From contig JBKBRB010000004.1 in NCBI GenBank assembly GCA_046292465.1, positions 1 to 64,000 on the forward strand: a stretch of DNA of 64,000 nucleotides. The letters run 5' to 3'. A program made the translations under genes and the position numbers. The notes below the pieces were generated by a model that was not told where the DNA came from, made no database searches, and saw nothing but the letters and a program-made list of their open reading frames with translations. Of the stretch, positions 52,896-61,590 are shown in pieces. The first letter of the stretch is position 1. The number at the start of each line of letters is the position of its first letter. This stretch comes from JANWWM01 sp046292465. GTDB lineage: Bacteria; Bacteroidota; Chlorobiia; Chlorobiales; Thermochlorobacteraceae.

Positions 52896-53711
52896 ATGAA
52901 GTTATTTTCACTCGAGGGGAAAATTGCTGTTGTTACAGGCGCGCTGGGCTTAATTGGTAAGCAACATTGCTATGCGCTCGCTGAGGCAGGTGCAAATGTT
53001 GTGGTAACCGACATCCATCAAGAAAAATGTGCCGCGTTTGCCGATGAACTCTCAAAGCAGTTTCAGCGCAAGATGCTGGGCGTTGCGGCGGATATTACAA
53101 AACCCGATTCGGTCAAATCCTTACGCGATGCAATTTTGAGCGCATTTGGAAAACTTGATGTGCTTGTTAATAACGCCGCTATCAACGATATGTTTGAAAA
53201 TCCGACAGCCGCCGCCGAACGCTCAAAGTTTGAGAATTATCCGCTCGACCTTTGGCAGAAGTCGCTCGATGTGAATGTTACGGGCGTTTTTTTGTGCTCG
53301 CAAATTCTCGGTGCGGAAATGGCGAAGCGTGGTTCGGGAAGCATTATCAATGTGGCGTCGACCTACGGCATTGTCGCGCCTGACCAATCGATTTACAAAA
53401 AAGAAGATGGCACGCAGACGTTTTGGAAGTCAGCGGCGTATCCTGCAACCAAAGGTGCCGTGATTTCCTTCACGCGATTCCTTGCGGCATATTGGGGCAA
53501 CAAAGGCGTGCGCGTCAATACGCTTTCGCCCGGCGGCGTCGAGAACGCACAAGATGATTACTTCGTGAAAAATTATTCCGCCAAAACGATGCTCGGCAGA
53601 ATGGCTTCGCCGACCGACTACAAGGGGGCAATCGTTTTTCTTGCTTCTGATGCTTCGGCGTATATGACAGGCGCAAATCTCGTCGTCGATGGCGGCTGGA
53701 CGGCTTGGTAA
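52896..53711 (+). CDS. Short-chain dehydrogenase/reductase
   Basis: 271 aa from ATG 52896. It shows the SDR cofactor motif TGALGLIG, NNAA, the catalytic Ser in NVASTYG and the YPATKGA Tyr-Lys pair (YxxxK), ending NLVVDGGWTAW. Insertions around NDMFENPTAAAERSKFENYP resemble SDRs linked to sugar or sialic-acid-type surface chemistry. The substrate is unknown. It is followed by GNAT and methyltransferase genes. Confidence 0.87.
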   Translation: MKLFSLEGKIAVVTGALGLIGKQHCYALAEAGANVVVTDIHQEKCAAFADELSKQFQRKMLGVAADITKPDSVKSLRDAILSAFGKLDVLVNNAAINDMFENPTAAAERSKFENYPLDLWQKSLDVNVTGVFLCSQILGAEMAKRGSGSIINVASTYGIVAPDQSIYKKEDGTQTFWKSAAYPATKGAVISFTRFLAAYWGNKGVRVNTLSPGGVENAQDDYFVKNYSAKTMLGRMASPTDYKGAIVFLASDASAYMTGANLVVDGGWTAW

Positions 53712-53727
53712 CACAAGACTTATCACG

Positions 53728-54252
53728 ATGCAGATAAACTCTACGCTTCAGGCACTCTCGTTTCGTAACGCAACGGCGAACGATATTCCACTGATTCAAC
53801 GCCTTGCGCGCCAAATTTGGCATGCGCATTATCCAAGCATTATCTCTGTTGAACAAATTGAGTATATGTTGCCACGAATGTATGGCGACGACATCATCGC
53901 GCAAGAACTTTCCGACACGACCGTGCGCTACGAACTGCTTTTTTGGGATACCGAGCCAATCGGCTATGCGTCGTATCGCTTCGAACTGCCGAGCGTATTT
54001 CTTTCAAAACTTTATCTCAATCCTGATTTGCACGGCAAGGGAATTGGTCGCGCCGCGCTTATGCACCTTGAAGACGCCGCACGCGAACAAGGCGCGACTT
54101 CAATTTACCTTTTCGTCAACAAGCGCAATGAAAAAGCCATTCGAGCTTATTTGCGTTTTGGATTCACCATTGAGCAGGAGGTCGTCAAAGACATTGGCGG
54201 CGGGTTTGTGATGGACGATTACAAAATGCGAAAACATCTTCTTTATGGCTGA
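53728..54252 (+). CDS. GNAT-family N-acetyltransferase
   Basis: 174 aa from ATG 53728. The GNAT fold shows FRNATANDIPLIQRLARQIW, FLSKLYLNPDLHGKGIGRAAL (acetyl-CoA loop, HGKGIG) and FVNKRNEKAIRAYLRFGF. The acceptor is unknown. It overlaps the following methyltransferase by 8 nt. Confidence 0.9.
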   Translation: MQINSTLQALSFRNATANDIPLIQRLARQIWHAHYPSIISVEQIEYMLPRMYGDDIIAQELSDTTVRYELLFWDTEPIGYASYRFELPSVFLSKLYLNPDLHGKGIGRAALMHLEDAAREQGATSIYLFVNKRNEKAIRAYLRFGFTIEQEVVKDIGGGFVMDDYKMRKHLLYG

Positions 54253-55213
54253 ATTGTTCATACAAGAAAACTTACAAACTGAAACGATTGCGTCGCCAAT
54301 AGACGAAAGCGAGCGGCTTGTGCCGTTTCTTCGCTTGCCTGACCGATTTAACTTATCGCAAGGCGATGTGTGGCAGTTGGTTCGCGCTGAGCCTTCGGGA
54401 CTTATTTTTCTCAATCCGCGTCCGACCGCTGAAACGATAGGCACATACTACGAGCCAATGGATTATGACCCCTTCATTTCGCTCAAACAAACGCCTTCGT
54501 TTCAAGACCGACTTTACACTTTTTTGCGCCGATTCATCACGCTTCGCTACAAAGCCACATCAGTTTTGAAGCGTGCCAAGTTCCAACGCGGCGAGCGATA
54601 CAAAGCATTGGATATTGGCTGTGCGACAGGCGATTTTTCCTGTGAACTCAAACGCCATGCAAAAGACGTGAAGTTGGATTTATACGGAATTGAAATATCG
54701 GAAAAAGCCGTCCGATTTGCGCAAGAAGAACATGACCTTTACGCCAAGCAAGGCGAATTGCTGACGGTTGACTTCGGCATCGAGTTTGATTTAATCACCA
54801 TGTGGCATGTGTTGGAACACGTCTTGCGTTTGAACGAAACGCTGGAAAAATTGTATCGCATCTTGAAGCCAAACGGGTTACTCGTGGTCGCTATGCCGAA
54901 TCCTGACAGTTGGGACGCACGGCACTACGGCAAGTATTGGAACGGCTTCGATGCGCCGCGCCACCTTTATCACTTCACGCCGAAAGTATTTTCACAGTTG
55001 CTTTTGAAACATCATTTCAAACTTGTTGATATGCACGCGCTTCCGCTTGATTGTTATTACAACGCGCTTTTGTCGGAAAAAATCGTGGCAGAAGCGAAAG
55101 GAAATTCGCGCGGATTGACGCTGTGGCTGAACGCGGTAATGAAAGGCTCAATCGCCGCGAGTGCCGATGTGGAAACAGCGTCGAGCGTGGTGTATTACAT
55201 ACGCAAAATTTGA
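54245..55213 (+). CDS. Class I SAM-dependent methyltransferase
   Basis: 322 aa. The SAM motif is ALDIGCATGDF, and motif II reads FDLITMWHVLEHVLRLNETLEKLYRILKPNGLLVV, like methyltransferase type 11/12 proteins of surface-polysaccharide loci. The N-terminal part lacks cysteines. It is translationally coupled to the GNAT gene, and cinA follows after 35 nt. Confidence 0.85.
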   Translation: MAELFIQENLQTETIASPIDESERLVPFLRLPDRFNLSQGDVWQLVRAEPSGLIFLNPRPTAETIGTYYEPMDYDPFISLKQTPSFQDRLYTFLRRFITLRYKATSVLKRAKFQRGERYKALDIGCATGDFSCELKRHAKDVKLDLYGIEISEKAVRFAQEEHDLYAKQGELLTVDFGIEFDLITMWHVLEHVLRLNETLEKLYRILKPNGLLVVAMPNPDSWDARHYGKYWNGFDAPRHLYHFTPKVFSQLLLKHHFKLVDMHALPLDCYYNALLSEKIVAEAKGNSRGLTLWLNAVMKGSIAASADVETASSVVYYIRKI

Positions 55214-55248
55214 ACCTAACAGTTTTCAACGCAATATTCAGCCAAACC

Positions 55249-56514
55249 ATGAAAGCAGAAATTCTTTGTATCGGCGATGAACTGCTCATCGGGCAAGTGG
55301 TTAATACCAACGCTACAGAAATCGCAAAGCAACTTGAAGAAATTGGCATTGAAGTTCGACGCATTGTGTCGGCAGGCGATAGGAAAGAAATCATTCAAGC
55401 TGAACTTGCCAATGCTTTGGCGGAAGTTGATGTTGTCATCATCACAGGTGGCTTAGGTCCGACAAACGATGATGTAACGAAAATCGCCGTCGCTGAATTT
55501 TTCGGACGTGGCTTAGCGTGGAACGAAGAGGCTTTTCAAAATTGCAAGTATTTATTTGAGCGGCGTGGACTCAAAATGCCTGAAGCCAGCCGTTCCCAAG
55601 GCGAAGTGATTGAAGGGTGCATCGTTGTGCAAAACTCCCAAGGCACAGCACCGGGCATGATTCTCAAAGACTTGGACGGCTACGAAGGAAAAATCGTTAT
55701 TCTTATGCCTGGCGTGCCTTACGAAATGGACGCTATGTTGAGAAAAGATATCATCCCATTTCTCGCGCCGCTCTCGGATACATTTGTCAAGCATAGCGTG
55801 ATTATGACGGCGGGCATTGGTGAATCTCACTTGGCTGAACTGATTGGCAACGAACAAGAGTTTTTAACGCCGAACTCTACGCTTGCGTATTTGCCGCATA
55901 CGATGGGCGTGCGTTTGCGCGTTACCACACGTGGCACTCATCGCACAAGCGTGCTTGAAGAAAATGAACGCATTGTGAACACGATTGTCTCGCGCATTAA
56001 ATCGTTCGTGTTTGCGCAAGGCGATATGATGCTCGAGGAAATCGTTGGCAAAATGCTTTCAGAGCGAAAGATGGTTTTGGCAACAGCGGAAAGTTGCACA
56101 GGCGGGCAAATCGCCAACCGCATCACGAACATTTCAGGCTCATCGGCATACTTCTCCCAAAGTTATGTTGTCTATAACAATGAGGCTAAAATTCGAACGC
56201 TGGGCGTGAAGTCTGAAACGCTCGAAGCCTTTGGCGCAGTGAGCGAAGAAGTCGCGCTCGAAATGCTCGAGGGCTGTTTGAACGCCTCAGGCGCAGATAT
56301 TGCTGTGGCGACAACTGGTATTGCAGGACCGACCGGCGGCACAGAAACAAAGCCCGTCGGAATGGTGTGTATTGCGGTTGGCACAAACGAAAAATTCGGA
56401 CGAGTTCGCCGTGCCAAAACCTACATTTTTTCCGAAGACCGGTTGCGAAATAAAGAACTTTTCACCCAGTCGGCATTGAATCTTGTTCGCATCCTGCTCA
56501 CTGAATTAGATTGA
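55249..56514 (+). CDS. cinA: CinA-family nicotinamide-nucleotide amidohydrolase
   Basis: 421 aa from ATG 55249 (MKAEILCIGDELLIGQVVNTN). The N-terminal MoCF-like domain carries ITGGLGPTNDDVTKIA (ADP-ribose pyrophosphatase-like), and the C-terminal PncC domain has LATAESCTGGQIANRIT and TTGIAGPTGG (NMN deamidation). The longer frame open upstream runs inside the methyltransferase gene. It recycles NMN from pyridine-nucleotide turnover. Confidence 0.94.
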   Translation: MKAEILCIGDELLIGQVVNTNATEIAKQLEEIGIEVRRIVSAGDRKEIIQAELANALAEVDVVIITGGLGPTNDDVTKIAVAEFFGRGLAWNEEAFQNCKYLFERRGLKMPEASRSQGEVIEGCIVVQNSQGTAPGMILKDLDGYEGKIVILMPGVPYEMDAMLRKDIIPFLAPLSDTFVKHSVIMTAGIGESHLAELIGNEQEFLTPNSTLAYLPHTMGVRLRVTTRGTHRTSVLEENERIVNTIVSRIKSFVFAQGDMMLEEIVGKMLSERKMVLATAESCTGGQIANRITNISGSSAYFSQSYVVYNNEAKIRTLGVKSETLEAFGAVSEEVALEMLEGCLNASGADIAVATTGIAGPTGGTETKPVGMVCIAVGTNEKFGRVRRAKTYIFSEDRLRNKELFTQSALNLVRILLTELD

Positions 56515-56628
56515 GCGATAAATCGTCCAAAACGACCATTTTGATTGACGAAAACGACGGCATGGCACACCAAAAAGCCATAACTTCTTTTAGATGTTTT
56601 TCAGAAGTAATCAAAAGGAGTAAGCCAC

Positions 56629-57780
56629 ATGAATGTCGATGTCGCCGTTGTCGGAGGCGGACCAGCAGGAGCTTCAGCCGCAAACGAACTTGCCAAAAAA
56701 GGGCTTTCCACCATTCTCATCGAGCGCAATTTGAATAACGCTAAACCCTGCGGCGGCGCAATTCCACTCGGATTGATCGAAGAGTTTGAAATCCCTGACT
56801 TTTTGGTCGAGCGTAAAGTTACACACATGGCAGTGCGCTCTCCGAAAGGCAAGATGGTTACGATGACCATGCCGAATGGATTTGTAGGCATGGTTCGGCG
56901 CGAACGCTTCGATAAATTCTTGCGCGAACGTGCGGCGCAAAACGGCGCGATGCTTCTCGAAGGCAAATTCAGAACGATTGAGGAAACAGACGGCGGCTAT
57001 CGGCTCTCGCTGGACATTAAGGGTGGCGAGACAATGGAAATTCGCTCAAAGTATGTGATTGGTGCGGACGGTGCGAACTCCAAAGTCGCGCTCGATTTAG
57101 CCTTCCCGCCCAATGAATTCAAAGCCGTTGCCATTCAACAACGCTTTCACGCGTGCGAAGAGCTTGCGCGCTATGAAAACTTAGTCGAGATTTGGTATGA
57201 CGGCGAAGTCTCGCCTGACTTTTATGCGTGGGTATTTCCAAAAGCCGACCATATCGCCATTGGCACGGGCACCGAAGACGGCAAAGCCAATATCAAACAT
57301 CTTCAAGCGCGATTCATCGAGAAACTTGGCATTCAAGCGAAGCCTTATTACGAAGAAGCCGCCAAAATTCCGATGCACCCACGCAAACGCTTTGTCAAAG
57401 GCAATGCGATGCTGGTTGGCGATGCGGCAGGGCTGGTTACGCCCTCCAACGGCGAAGGCATTTTCTTTGCGATGAAATCAGGCAAAATGGCCGCCGAAAC
57501 GCTCATTGACCACATTCAAGGCAAAGGCTCGCCGCTTTCGATGTATGAAAAAAATTTTCGCAAACAGTTCGGCCTTATTTTCACAGGGCTTGGCTTGATG
57601 CAGTCAATTTACTATCGCAACGACCGCCTGCGCGAAAGTTTCGTTTCGATTTTGGAAGACAAGCACGTTCAACAAATTTCGTTTGACTCTTACCTTTACA
57701 AAAAAATGGTGCCTGCGCCGCTTTGGGTGCAACTGAAAATCACGGCGAAAAATCTCTACCACTTGGCGATTGGAAAGTAA
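56629..57780 (+). CDS. bchP: Geranylgeranyl diphosphate/bacteriochlorophyll reductase
   Basis: 383 aa flavoprotein. The FAD-binding GGGPAG is at 9-14, ERNLNNAKPCGGAIP and FLVER are typical, and the second FAD motif is GDAAGLVTPSNGEGI (about 264-278). The family saturates the geranylgeranyl tail of (bacterio)chlorophylls or related isoprenoids using reduced ferredoxin or NADPH. A strong ribosome-binding site (AAAAGGAG) precedes it. It is the first gene of the block with the Ycf49-like protein and korAB. Confidence 0.85.
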   Translation: MNVDVAVVGGGPAGASAANELAKKGLSTILIERNLNNAKPCGGAIPLGLIEEFEIPDFLVERKVTHMAVRSPKGKMVTMTMPNGFVGMVRRERFDKFLRERAAQNGAMLLEGKFRTIEETDGGYRLSLDIKGGETMEIRSKYVIGADGANSKVALDLAFPPNEFKAVAIQQRFHACEELARYENLVEIWYDGEVSPDFYAWVFPKADHIAIGTGTEDGKANIKHLQARFIEKLGIQAKPYYEEAAKIPMHPRKRFVKGNAMLVGDAAGLVTPSNGEGIFFAMKSGKMAAETLIDHIQGKGSPLSMYEKNFRKQFGLIFTGLGLMQSIYYRNDRLRESFVSILEDKHVQQISFDSYLYKKMVPAPLWVQLKITAKNLYHLAIGK

Positions 57781-57789
57781 GAGGAAATC

Positions 57790-58485
57790 ATGTTGCTCTC
57801 GATTCCGACATGGATTATTCACATTTCCTCCATGATTGAGTGGGGGCTTGCTGCGCTCTTGCTTTATCGCTACGGAAACTTGATTGGGCGCGACGACATC
57901 AAAAAGTTCGCGCTCTTGATGCTTCCGCATTGGGCGGGCGGCTGGTGCGTAATTGCCTTTCATCTCACAAGTGATGAAATTCATTTTTGGCTTGAGGCTT
58001 CCAAAGTCGTCAACTTCGTTGGAAGTGTGTGCTTGCTTTACGGCTCGCTCTCGCTCTTGTTCGGTCGCAAAATCAAGCACGGAGCGTTAAGCCCGTCGGC
58101 GTTTCTGTTGCTAATTCTATTTCAATCGGTTCAAACCTTTCCTGAACTGTATTGGCGCGCCAAACTCATTGACATGATGTTTCAAATTTCAAGCGGCGTG
58201 TATTTCGGCTTTCTCATTTCGCTATTGTTTGTTTATTGGCGTGATAAGTCTGTCTTCTCTCCCGTTACGGTCTTCGGCTTTTGGTTTGTGCTTGTCTTTA
58301 TTGGCGTTACGATTGTTTGCATGCATTTCTCAAAAGTGCGCGGCTATCCAACGCTCACGCACGACGACCTTTTGCATGGTTTAGCCGAAAGCCTGCTTAC
58401 GCTAAGCAACCTTTTGATTGTGATTGGAATCCAACAAAAAATGAAACAAGCCACTTCAATAGGAAATCTGAATTTAATTGCATAA
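57790..58485 (+). CDS. Membrane protein: fusion of Ycf49 (DUF2499) and DUF3593-like domains
   Basis: 231 aa with about seven hydrophobic segments. Residues 3-18 (LSIPTWIIHISSMIEW) match the Ycf49/DUF2499 signature known from cyanobacteria and plastids. The C-terminal part carries LHGLAESLLTLSNLLIVIG (195-213), the DUF3593 signature. In cyanobacteria these are, as I recall, separate short proteins; here one polypeptide holds both. A GAGGAA ribosome-binding site precedes the ATG, 9 nt after the bchP stop. The function is unknown; context suggests a link to photosynthetic membrane or pigment steps. Confidence 0.75.
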   Translation: MLLSIPTWIIHISSMIEWGLAALLLYRYGNLIGRDDIKKFALLMLPHWAGGWCVIAFHLTSDEIHFWLEASKVVNFVGSVCLLYGSLSLLFGRKIKHGALSPSAFLLLILFQSVQTFPELYWRAKLIDMMFQISSGVYFGFLISLLFVYWRDKSVFSPVTVFGFWFVLVFIGVTIVCMHFSKVRGYPTLTHDDLLHGLAESLLTLSNLLIVIGIQQKMKQATSIGNLNLIA

Positions 58486-58505
58486 GTTTGTAGCAATTCT
58501 AACCC

Positions 58506-58552
58506 TGCCTGTTCGAGTGTTCTTTGCATATCGCTCAATGTTCGGACAGGCA
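58506..58552 (+). promoter_or_regulatory. Hairpin in the leader of korA
   Basis: TGCCTGTTCGA (58506-58516) pairs with TCGGACAGGCA (58542-58552), 11 bp with one G-U, around 25 nt. No T-run follows, and the korA ribosome-binding site (AAAGGAG) is about 25 nt downstream. It could be a processing/stability hairpin that sets korAB apart from the upstream genes. Confidence 0.5.
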
Positions 58553-58593
58553 TGCGCTTCAAGTAGTATCAAAAGAAGTAAAGGAGAATAACA

Positions 58594-60465
58594 ATGAGCG
58601 AAGTCAAAAATCGTCCGCTTCGGGTTGAAACGAAGCAAGATGTTACGATTCTATTCGCTGGCGATTCAGGTGATGGCATGCAACTCACTGGAACGCAGTT
58701 CAGCGAAACCACTGCGATTTTAGGAAACGACCTCAACACGTTTCCAAACTACCCTGCCGAAATTCGCGCCCCTGCTGGCACACTTGCGGGCGTCTCAGGA
58801 TTTCAAGTTCAATTCGGAAGCAAAGAAATTTTCACACCTGGCGACAAAATCGACGTGCTCGTTGCCATGAACGCCGCCGCGCTCAAAGCCAATTTGAAAT
58901 TTCTCAAAGAAGGTAAAATCATCATCGCCAATGTCGACGGCTTCGATGAAAAAAATCTTCAACTCGCCAATTGCAAAACCAATCCGCTGACCGACGGCTC
59001 GCTCACGAAGTATCACGTCTATGCGATTGAAATCGGCAAACTGACACGCATGGCACTTGAAGGCACCGGATTAGGCACGAAAGAGATTGACCGCTCGAAG
59101 AACATGTTCGTGCTTGGGTTGCTCTTCTGGCTTTACAACCGTCCGCTTGATTACACCATCAAAAACATTCAAGAGAAATTCAAGAAGAAGCCAGAAATTG
59201 CCGAAGCCAATATCAAAGCCTTGCAAGCCGGTTATAGTTACGGCGATGCGACGGAAATTTTCACCACGCGCTACGAGGTCAGAAAAGCACAGTTGCCTGC
59301 GGGCAGCTATCGCCACATTATGGGCAATCAAGCCACGGCTTACGGGCTTATTGCGGCGTCAAAAAAGTCCGGCTTGCCGCTCTTCCTTGGCTCTTATCCC
59401 ATCACGCCGGCGTCTGACATTCTGCACGAACTCTCGAAGCACAAGAATTTTGGGGTTAAAACCTTCCAAGCCGAAGATGAAATTGCGGCAATGTGCGCAG
59501 CGATTGGTGCGGCTTACGGTGGCAATCTCGCAGTTACTTCTACTTCAGGTCCGGGAATGGATTTGAAAGAAGAAGCCATTGGACTTGCGGTCTCGCTCGA
59601 GCTGCCGATTGTGATTATCGATGTGCAACGCGGCGGACCGTCAACGGGCTTGCCAACGAAGACGGAGCAATCCGACCTTCTGATGGCGATGTTCGGCAGA
59701 CACGGCGAATCGCCCGTTCCGATTATCGCCGCTCACTCGCCTGCCGATTGCTTCAACGCCACCTTCGAGGCGGCACGGCTTGCGGTTGAATTTATGACGC
59801 CTGTTATCTGTCTCACTGATGGCTACATCGCTAATGGTGCAGAGCCATGGCGTTTTCCAACGACGAGCGAATTGCCTGAATTCAAGGTCAAATTTGCCGC
59901 GCCGCGCAATCCAAACGACCCACCTTTCTTGCCTTACAAGCGTAGCGAAAACGGCGCACGCGAGTGGGCAATTCCGGGCACAAGAGGCTTAGAACACCGC
60001 ATCGGCGGATTGGAAAAACAACACGAAACGGGCAATGTTTCTTACGACAGCGAAAACCATGAATTGATGACGAAACTGCGCGCCGAAAAGATTGAGAAAA
60101 TCGCCAACGCAATTCCGCTTCAAACCATTGATAACGGCACAACCAAAGGCGAATTGCTCGTCTTGGGCTGGGGGTCAACATATGGCTCAATCAAGACCGC
60201 TGTGCGCGACTTGCGCGACGAAGGCTACGACGTCTCACACGCGCATTTGACCTACCTGAATCCGTTCCCGAAAAATCTCGGCGAACTTATCTACAACTTC
60301 GACAAAGTTCTGATTCCTGAACTCAACATGGGGCAACTTTCACGGCTCATTCGTGAAAAATTCCTTGTGCCTGCCGTGCAATTCAACAAGGTTCAAGGCA
60401 TGCCGTTCACGGTTTCAGAACTCAAAGAAAAGATCATCGCAACCCTAAACCAAAAGGAGAAGTAA
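58594..60465 (+). CDS. korA: 2-oxoacid:ferredoxin oxidoreductase, gamma-alpha fusion subunit (2-oxoglutarate type)
   Basis: 623 aa. The N-terminal gamma domain (about 15-200: FAGDSGDGMQLTGTQFSE, YPAEIRAPAGTLAGVSGFQV) precedes the alpha pyrophosphate-binding/transketolase-like domains (GSYPITPASDILHELSKHKNFGVKTFQAEDEIAAM, TSTSGPGMDLKEEAIGLA). With KorB it interconverts 2-oxoglutarate or a related 2-oxoacid and acyl-CoA plus CO2 with ferredoxin; in green sulfur bacteria such enzymes serve the reverse TCA cycle. A clear ribosome-binding site precedes it. Substrate is inferred. Confidence 0.9.
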   Translation: MSEVKNRPLRVETKQDVTILFAGDSGDGMQLTGTQFSETTAILGNDLNTFPNYPAEIRAPAGTLAGVSGFQVQFGSKEIFTPGDKIDVLVAMNAAALKANLKFLKEGKIIIANVDGFDEKNLQLANCKTNPLTDGSLTKYHVYAIEIGKLTRMALEGTGLGTKEIDRSKNMFVLGLLFWLYNRPLDYTIKNIQEKFKKKPEIAEANIKALQAGYSYGDATEIFTTRYEVRKAQLPAGSYRHIMGNQATAYGLIAASKKSGLPLFLGSYPITPASDILHELSKHKNFGVKTFQAEDEIAAMCAAIGAAYGGNLAVTSTSGPGMDLKEEAIGLAVSLELPIVIIDVQRGGPSTGLPTKTEQSDLLMAMFGRHGESPVPIIAAHSPADCFNATFEAARLAVEFMTPVICLTDGYIANGAEPWRFPTTSELPEFKVKFAAPRNPNDPPFLPYKRSENGAREWAIPGTRGLEHRIGGLEKQHETGNVSYDSENHELMTKLRAEKIEKIANAIPLQTIDNGTTKGELLVLGWGSTYGSIKTAVRDLRDEGYDVSHAHLTYLNPFPKNLGELIYNFDKVLIPELNMGQLSRLIREKFLVPAVQFNKVQGMPFTVSELKEKIIATLNQKEK

Positions 60466-60467
60466 GT

Positions 60468-61523
60468 ATGTCAGCATTGGATTTACAGGGCAACGGAAAA
60501 ACGGTTGACCTACGGGTTTTGACACCGAAAGATTTTGTATCGGAGCAAGAGGTGCGCTGGTGTCCAGGGTGTGGCGATTATTCGATCTTGAAACAAGTGC
60601 AAGCCGTATTGCCTGAACTCGGCGTGCCGCGCGAAAATATCGTTTTTGTGTCGGGAATTGGTTGCTCCTCGCGTTTTCCATACTACATGGAAACCTTCGG
60701 CATTCACAGCATTCATGGGCGCGCAACAGCCGTTGCCACAGGCTTGAAAGCCGCTCGTCCTGACCTCGATGTGTGGATTATCGGTGGCGACGGCGATTTG
60801 CTTTCCATCGGCGGTAATCACACGCTTCACTTGCTTCGTCGCAATTTGAACGTCAATGTGCTACTGTTCAACAACGAAATTTACGGATTGACGAAAGGGC
60901 AATACTCGCCAACGTCGCCAACAGGCTTTGTTACAAAATCATCGCCTTACGGCGCCATTGATTATCCTATCAATCCGCTTGCTTTTGCACTCGGAGCCGG
61001 TGGCACATTTATCGCGCGCACGATGGACCGTGATGTCAAACATTTGCGCGAAATGCTCAAACGTGCTCACGCGCACAAAGGCACTTCGTTCTTGGAGATT
61101 TATCAAAACTGCGTCATCTTCAACGACGGTGCATTTGAAGACTTTACCGAAAAATCGGTCAAAGCCGAAAACGACCTCTTCCTCGAACACGGCAAGCCGC
61201 TCATTTTCGGCAAAAACAATGACAAAGGCATTAAACTCTTTGGGCTGAAGCCAATCGTTGTTGACCTTACGCTTCCGGATGTTTCCAAAGATGACCTTTG
61301 GATTCACGACGAGCACGACCGCACCAAAGCAAGCATTTTAACGCGCTTCTTCGACGAGCCCGGCTCTGAACACTACATGCCACGTCCGTTCGGCGTGTTC
61401 TACTCCGAAGAACGTTTCTGCTATGAAGACGCTCTGATTGACCAAATCAAACTCGCCAAAGAAAAAGGCGAAGGCGATTTAGACGCGCTGCTTCGTGGCA
61501 AAGAGACTTGGACAGTGGCTTGA
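60468..61523 (+). CDS. korB: 2-oxoacid:ferredoxin oxidoreductase, beta subunit
   Basis: 351 aa. It holds the thiamine-diphosphate motif GGDGDLLSIGGN (about 107-117) and cysteines suited to a [4Fe-4S] cluster (Cys32 and Cys35 in WCPGCGDYS, Cys66 in GIGCSSR, Cys215 in IYQNCVIFND). SYSPTSPTG-like QYSPTSPTGFVTKSSPYG is typical of KorB. It follows korA with 2 nt and a strong ribosome-binding site, and ends at a terminator. Confidence 0.92.
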   Translation: MSALDLQGNGKTVDLRVLTPKDFVSEQEVRWCPGCGDYSILKQVQAVLPELGVPRENIVFVSGIGCSSRFPYYMETFGIHSIHGRATAVATGLKAARPDLDVWIIGGDGDLLSIGGNHTLHLLRRNLNVNVLLFNNEIYGLTKGQYSPTSPTGFVTKSSPYGAIDYPINPLAFALGAGGTFIARTMDRDVKHLREMLKRAHAHKGTSFLEIYQNCVIFNDGAFEDFTEKSVKAENDLFLEHGKPLIFGKNNDKGIKLFGLKPIVVDLTLPDVSKDDLWIHDEHDRTKASILTRFFDEPGSEHYMPRPFGVFYSEERFCYEDALIDQIKLAKEKGEGDLDALLRGKETWTVA

Positions 61524-61547
61524 CGGTCTGTTCTATGACCAGTGAAA

Positions 61548-61576
61548 GCCGATTCGCAAGAGTCGGCTTTTTGTGT
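61548..61576 (+). terminator. Terminator after korB
   Basis: GCCGATTC pairs with GAGTCGGC around GCAA (one G-U), followed by TTTTTGTGTTT. It is about 25 nt past the korB stop and lies between converging genes. Confidence 0.85.
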
Positions 61577-61590
61577 TTAGGACAGTGTGT

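Noticed and set aside
56583..56608. ACTTCT/AGAAGT stem upstream of bchP
   Set aside because: Only 6 bp with a 14-nt loop in A+T-rich sequence. It is too weak to call an operator or riboswitch.
58344..58562. 72-aa minus-strand frame over the korA leader hairpin
   Set aside because: Its first 25 residues look protein-like, but the rest is antisense to the fusion gene and resembles nothing. The hairpin explains the symmetry better.
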